From assembly GCF_001953975.1 (NCBI RefSeq), contig NZ_MBEJ01000018.1:124001-188000 (forward strand): a stretch of DNA of 64,000 bases. The letters run 5' to 3'. Positions 60,586-64,000 of the stretch are shown one piece after another (positions within the stretch are counted from its first letter, which is position 1; every line of letters begins with the position of its first letter). This DNA is from Mycobacterium sp. NS-7484. Its GTDB lineage: Bacteria > Actinomycetota > Actinomycetes > Mycobacteriales > Mycobacteriaceae. Below the pieces are notes generated by a model, which did not search any database, was not told the origin of the DNA, and was given only the letters and a program-made list of their open reading frames with translations. The position numbers were made by a program, and so were the translations under genes.

Positions 60586-61014
60586 CTAGAAGGGGCTGCT
60601 GTTGGACTGATACTTCGAAGATTCGGGGCGTGGTCCGAACCGCCGGACGTAGTCCTCGTGCATCCGCTGGTTCTTCTTGTACTTGATCTCGTCGACCAGG
60701 TTGGGGTCCAAGCCGTGCTGGGCCAGCCGGTGCCGTCGCCAGATCTTGTTGAGCGCGAGCGCCATCAACAGGGCCCAGATGTAGATCGGCACCGTCATCT
60801 CGATGTGGACGTACAGGGACGCCGGCAGCAGCCACAGCGGCGCGAGCACGAACAGCGGCGGGATCGCCATCCGGATGAGGTGACGGCGCAACGCGCCGTG
60901 ATCGGCGAGATCGTGAGCGACCCAGTCGCGCATCGAATCGGGCAGACGCTTGCCGTAGCAGTAGGCGATGTACTGAAAGAGGTTGGGACGGTCTTTGGTT
61001 TTCTGGCCGGCCAT
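60586..61014 (-). CDS. DUF5313 family membrane protein
   Basis: A 142-residue protein with two central hydrophobic helices (IPPLFVLAPLWLLPASLYVH; PIYIWALLMALALN) and basic ends, matching mycobacterial DUF5313 (RPNLFQYIAYCYGKRLPDSM; a Lys/Arg-rich C-terminus). Function unknown. It follows the OhrR-like MarR gene by 14 bp in the same direction and should be in its operon. Confidence 0.88.
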   Translation of the reverse strand: MAGQKTKDRPNLFQYIAYCYGKRLPDSMRDWVAHDLADHGALRRHLIRMAIPPLFVLAPLWLLPASLYVHIEMTVPIYIWALLMALALNKIWRRHRLAQHGLDPNLVDEIKYKKNQRMHEDYVRRFGPRPESSKYQSNSSPF

Positions 61015-61028
61015 GGGGACTCCTGTTG

Positions 61029-61538
61029 TCAGTCGGTGAGCGAGTTGGCCGCAAGGGCGGCCGTGTTGATGCGGGTCAGCACCCGGTGCAGTTCTTCGAG
61101 TTCGGCGAGGTCGACGCCCAACCGGGCGACGACGGCCGGTGGGATGGCCAGCGCCCGCTCGCGCAGGGCGACGCCGGCTTCGGTGAGTACGACGTCGGTC
61201 GCGCGTTCGTCACCGGCCCGGCGGCTGCGGGTGAGCAGACCGAGAGTTTCGAGCCGTTTGAGCATCGGGGACAGCGTCGCCGAATCGAGCTGCAAGGCGG
61301 CGGCGATCTGCTTGACCGACAGTGGTGGCGTTCCGCCGGCGTCGGACCGCAGGTGATCCCACAACGCCAGCATCACCAGGTATTGCGGATGGGTCAGGCC
61401 CAGGGGTTCGAGCAGCGGGCGGTACACCGCCAACACGGCTCGGTTGCTGACGGCCAGGGCGAAACAGACCTGGCGCTCGAGGGCGAGCGGGTCGACCTCA
61501 TTTGTCGAGGTCGAAGGGGCAGCAGAGACCGCGGTCAT
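61029..61538 (-). CDS. MarR family regulator of OhrR type
   Basis: A 169-residue MarR protein with OhrR hallmarks: reactive Cys25 in [14 protein letters not shown], then [42 protein letters not shown] as recognition helix and [16 protein letters not shown] as wing. One-Cys OhrR proteins are oxidised by organic hydroperoxides and leave DNA. CCCTAAT-A-ATTAGGG lies 13 bp upstream. The downstream partner is a DUF5313 protein, not ohr, which is 57 kb away in this window. Confidence 0.9.
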   Translation of the reverse strand: MTAVSAAPSTSTNEVDPLALERQVCFALAVSNRAVLAVYRPLLEPLGLTHPQYLVMLALWDHLRSDAGGTPPLSVKQIAAALQLDSATLSPMLKRLETLGLLTRSRRAGDERATDVVLTEAGVALRERALAIPPAVVARLGVDLAELEELHRVLTRINTAALAANSLTD

Positions 61539-61550
61539 GCTTAAAACGTA

Positions 61551-61565
61551 CCCTAATAATTAGGG
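61551..61565. promoter_or_regulatory. operator-like palindrome CCCTAAT-A-ATTAGGG
   Basis: Perfect 7-bp arms with one central base, 13 bp upstream of the OhrR-like start codon at 61538. Probable auto-operator. Confidence 0.65.
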
Positions 61566-61592
61566 CGCTAACAATGTCCGGGCGCTCACATC

Positions 61593-62267
61593 TCAGTGCG
61601 CGCGTTTGGCCAACCGCTCGGCGTTGTCGATCAGGATGCTCCGGCCCTGGACGCGGATCCAGCCGCGCTGCGCGAAGTCCGACAATGCCTTGTTGACCGT
61701 TTCGCGCGAGGACCCGACGAGCTGGGCGATCTCTTCCTGGGTGAGTTCGTGATCCACCCGCAGGGCGGTGCCGTCCCGGCTGCCGAACCGTTGCGCAAGG
61801 TAGAGCAGCTGCTTGGCCACCCGGCCCGGAACATCGGTGAAGATCAGGTCGGACAGATTGTCATTGGTACGACGCAACCGTCGGGCCAGCACACGCAACA
61901 GCTGCTCGGCGATCTCGGGCCGGTCGGCGATCCAGCTGCGCAGCACGACGCGGCTCATCACGACCGCTTTCACCTCGGTCAGCGCGGTCACCGTGGATGT
62001 TCGCGGGCCGGGATCGAAGATCGCCAGCTCACCGAACATGTCCGACGGGCCCATCAGCGTGATCAGGCTGTCGCGGCCGTCGGCGGACTTGCGGCCGATC
62101 TTCACCTTGCCCGCGGTGATGATGTACAACGTCTCGCCGGGCTCGCCCTCGGCGAACACGACCTCCCCGCGGCGGAATGTCACCGGTTCCAACTGCCGCA
62201 CAAGTGCGGCCACGGCATCGGGCGACACCCCTTGGAAGATGCCGGCGCGGGCCAGCACTTCGTTCAT
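61593..62267 (-). CDS. crp: cAMP receptor protein, Crp/Fnr family (Rv3676-like)
   Basis: A 224-residue protein, the same length as M. tuberculosis Rv3676 and very close to it: [39 protein letters not shown] in the cAMP site, [21 protein letters not shown] and the [24 protein letters not shown]. It activates or represses genes in response to cAMP. Neighbours differ from the Rv3676 locus, so it may be a second Crp as found in M. smegmatis. ATG 62267 follows GAGGGGG. Confidence 0.93.
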   Translation of the reverse strand: MNEVLARAGIFQGVSPDAVAALVRQLEPVTFRRGEVVFAEGEPGETLYIITAGKVKIGRKSADGRDSLITLMGPSDMFGELAIFDPGPRTSTVTALTEVKAVVMSRVVLRSWIADRPEIAEQLLRVLARRLRRTNDNLSDLIFTDVPGRVAKQLLYLAQRFGSRDGTALRVDHELTQEEIAQLVGSSRETVNKALSDFAQRGWIRVQGRSILIDNAERLAKRAH

Positions 62268-62372
62268 GGTTCCCCCTCGGTCGGTGCGCCGCATCCGGCT
62301 GTCGTCACGTTTACGCAGGTCGCACAACAACTACGACTGGCTATCTATCTTACAAGGACGGTGTGAATCCGA

Positions 62373-63035
62373 TCACTGAGGTGCGACCAGTCCGCTGTCG
62401 TAGGCATGGATGATCGCGGCGGCGCGGTCACGAAGGTCGAGTTTGACGAAGATGTGGCCGATGTGGCTCTTGACCGTGAGCCCGGAGATGCTCAGCTCGT
62501 CGGCGATCTCGGCGTTGGAACGTCCCTTGGCGATCAGTGTCAGCACATCGAGTTCGCGAGCCGTGAGATCACCGACAGCGGCGGCACGACGGGGCTCGGC
62601 CGATTTGCGGTAGGTGCTGAGCACCCGGGCGGTCACTGCCGGGTCGAGGTAGCTGTCCCCGTGGGCCACCGCACGCACCGCCCGGATCAACTCCTCGGCC
62701 GAGGAGTCCTTGAGAACGAATCCGCTGGCTCCGGCGCGGAGGGCACCCGAGAGCAACTCGTCGTCGTTGAACGTGGTCAGTGCCAGCACCGGAGGCCCGC
62801 CGGCCGCGGTCAGTTGGCGGGTGGCCTCGATCCCGTCGACCCGTTTCATCCGCAGATCCATCACCACGACGTCGGGGCGATGCGCAGCGACGGCATCGGC
62901 CACCTCGTCACCGTCGGCACACTCCGCAACGATCATGAAGCCGTCTTTGCGCCGCAGGATACGGCGCAGACCGGAGCGCACCAGGTCCTGATCGTCGACC
63001 AGCAGTACGGCGACGTCGGTGGCCGGGCCCGTCAT
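62373..63035 (-). CDS. NarL/LuxR-family response regulator
   Basis: A 220-residue response regulator. The receiver domain has LLVDDQDLVRSG, phospho-Asp in VVMDLRMKRVDG, and LVLKDSSAEELIRAV; the DNA-binding domain is LTARELDVLTLIAKGRSNAEIADEL...TVKSHIGHIFVKLDL. ATG 63035 overlaps the histidine-kinase stop (ATGA), so the two are coupled. It would be activated by the kinase encoded next to it; target genes are unknown. Confidence 0.94.
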   Translation of the reverse strand: MTGPATDVAVLLVDDQDLVRSGLRRILRRKDGFMIVAECADGDEVADAVAAHRPDVVVMDLRMKRVDGIEATRQLTAAGGPPVLALTTFNDDELLSGALRAGASGFVLKDSSAEELIRAVRAVAHGDSYLDPAVTARVLSTYRKSAEPRRAAAVGDLTARELDVLTLIAKGRSNAEIADELSISGLTVKSHIGHIFVKLDLRDRAAAIIHAYDSGLVAPQ

Positions 63036-64000
63036 GACCCGAAGGGGCACCCGCGAGGTGCCTGATCGGTGTCGTCCAACGGGATGTTCGTGCGCACCGA
63101 CCATCCGTCGTCGTCGGGTCCGACGCTGATGATGCCCCCGAGAAGTTCGACGCGTTGGCGCATACCGCGTACGCCGCGGCCTTCCCTGCCGGACCCGCGA
63201 TGTCCGGCGTGGGCGGGCACCGGGAGCCGGTTGGTGACGGTCAGTGCCACCGACGTGCGTGAAATCCGCAGGAGCACAGAGGCTTCTGTGTCGTGCGCGT
63301 GTTTGGCGATGTTGGCCAGTGATTCCTGGGCGATGCGGTACAACGCCAGGCCGACGGCGGGCGAGATGGTGTCGGTGCGGCCGGCGGCCTCGTGCCGGAC
63401 GTTCAAGCCCGCGCGCACGAAATCGTTCACGAGCTCGGCGATGTCGTCGACGCCAGGTTCGGGCGCCATGCTCATCGGGGCGCCGTCGAGCAGTCCGACC
63501 GTGCGGCGGATATCGGCCATCGCTTGGCGGCCCAACCGTTCGGCCTGTTCCAACGCCTCGACGGCGTCGTCGACGTCGCGGTCCTGTTGCAGGCCGCGCC
63601 GCGCGCCGGTGACGTGCAGCAGGGTCACGCTGAGCGAATGTGCAATGACGTCGTGCACCTCCCGGGCGATCCGTCGGCGTTCGTCGGCCGCGGCGTGCCG
63701 GGCCAACGCGTTCTGCGACTCCTGCTGTTGCCGCATGAGTTGCTGTTGGGTGTGGACGAGATAGCCGACCAGCCAACCCATCCCGAGGATTCCGAGGTAG
63801 AGCGGCAGGGCGTCGAGACGGTGCTGTGCTGCGGCGGTCAACAGCAGGGCGGCCGCCGACAGTGACGCCAGAAATCCGCCCCAGATCCCGGTCAGCGAAG
63901 CGACCTCACCGACCATAAGTACGGCGATCAGGGGTGCGAAGTCATTGGCGATCGGGGTGGCGGTGCCGAACAACAACACCGCCGCGCCGGCGGACCACGT
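63032..64000 (-). CDS. sensor histidine kinase (HisKA_3 type), 5' part outside window
   Basis: At least 322 residues are present and the frame stays open to the right edge. Hydrophobic helices (residues near APLIAVLMVGEVASLTGIW and ALPLYLGILGMGWLVGYLV) precede a coiled-coil and the HisKA_3 box RRRIAREVHDVIAHSLSV with the phospho-His, then the ATPase domain (YRIAQESLANIAKHA; GRGVRGMRQRVELLGG). It is a DesK/NarX-type membrane sensor partnered with the response regulator at 62373-63035. Confidence 0.94.
   Translation of the reverse strand, partial: TWSAGAAVLLFGTATPIANDFAPLIAVLMVGEVASLTGIWGGFLASLSAAALLLTAAAQHRLDALPLYLGILGMGWLVGYLVHTQQQLMRQQQESQNALARHAAADERRRIAREVHDVIAHSLSVTLLHVTGARRGLQQDRDVDDAVEALEQAERLGRQAMADIRRTVGLLDGAPMSMAPEPGVDDIAELVNDFVRAGLNVRHEAAGRTDTISPAVGLALYRIAQESLANIAKHAHDTEASVLLRISRTSVALTVTNRLPVPAHAGHRGSGREGRGVRGMRQRVELLGGIISVGPDDDGWSVRTNIPLDDTDQAPRGCPFGS

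Overview
The window is high-GC actinobacterial DNA and reads as a chromosome segment of a rapid-growing, environmental Mycobacterium (Mycolicibacterium-like). The evidence is the gene families present: a Rv1733c-type membrane protein, a Crp closely resembling Rv3676, DUF4193, DUF5313 and DUF4383 proteins, a cutinase, a GH6 glycosidase, Rv3641c-type Fic remnants, VapBC modules, many TetR regulators, acyl-CoA dehydrogenases, a P450 and an oxygenase. Starts are often GTG (sometimes TTG), and several promoters look leaderless. No rRNA, complete tRNA, CRISPR array, phage or transposase was found.

Layout. 0-3 kb (minus): 5-oxoprolinase genes pxpB-pxpC (pxpC cut by the left edge), a YhhQ-type transporter and a Tat-lipoprotein siderophore-binding protein. 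3-5.5 kb: Ohr peroxidase and an MFS transporter fused to a universal-stress domain. 5.6-8.6 kb: a Baeyer-Villiger monooxygenase split by one in-frame amber codon, coupled to a zinc alcohol dehydrogenase. 8.7-13 kb: a probable redox-stress operon (isochorismatase-like hydrolase, OpuAC-like protein, quinone oxidoreductase, RclA-like flavoprotein) divergent from an HxlR regulator across an 11-bp inverted repeat. 13-16.4 kb: a Fic remnant with operator-like repeats, an NmrA-like protein, an amidase and VapBC. 16.4-19.6 kb: TetR, P450, ferredoxin and SDR. 19.6-23.3 kb: a glutaryl-CoA dehydrogenase and class III CoA-transferase pair facing a LacI regulator, a probable glutarate pathway. 23.3-31 kb: HAT-like hydrolase, UvrA-like ATPase, an MFS pump fused to a MarR-like domain, another hydrolase and LysE.

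31-38 kb: a second deleted Fic gene, a heme-oxygenase-like iron enzyme behind a SigF-type promoter, a STAS protein, cutinase, small hypotheticals, gapB-type GAPDH, a second VapBC and a DsbA-like protein. 38-49.9 kb: Rv1733c-like protein; TetR/DUF1214/sulfotransferase; GH6; a metzincin-like protein with an altered zinc motif; a Tat-secreted protein; a PdxK/ThiD-type kinase; a DUF4344 metallopeptidase; TetR/Rieske oxygenase/VOC. 50-58.7 kb: SDR, YdeI-like protein, TetR/acyl-CoA dehydrogenase, a 103-bp tandem repeat, DUF2236 oxygenase, DUF4193 protein, hydrolases, small ORFs, a serine beta-lactamase-like lipoprotein and a membrane protein. 58.6-64 kb: MFS/GntR with a 40-bp perfect palindrome, an OhrR-like MarR with a DUF5313 protein, Crp, and a NarL-type two-component system cut by the right edge.

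Most of the content is small, self-regulated catabolic or stress modules: a local regulator with one to four enzymes and an operator palindrome between them. Many of these palindromes can be read directly. Decay is also visible: two Fic genes with internal deletions, one nonsense-interrupted oxygenase, and a lysE without its usual regulator. All functions come from reading translated sequence and recalling family features; no database search was run.
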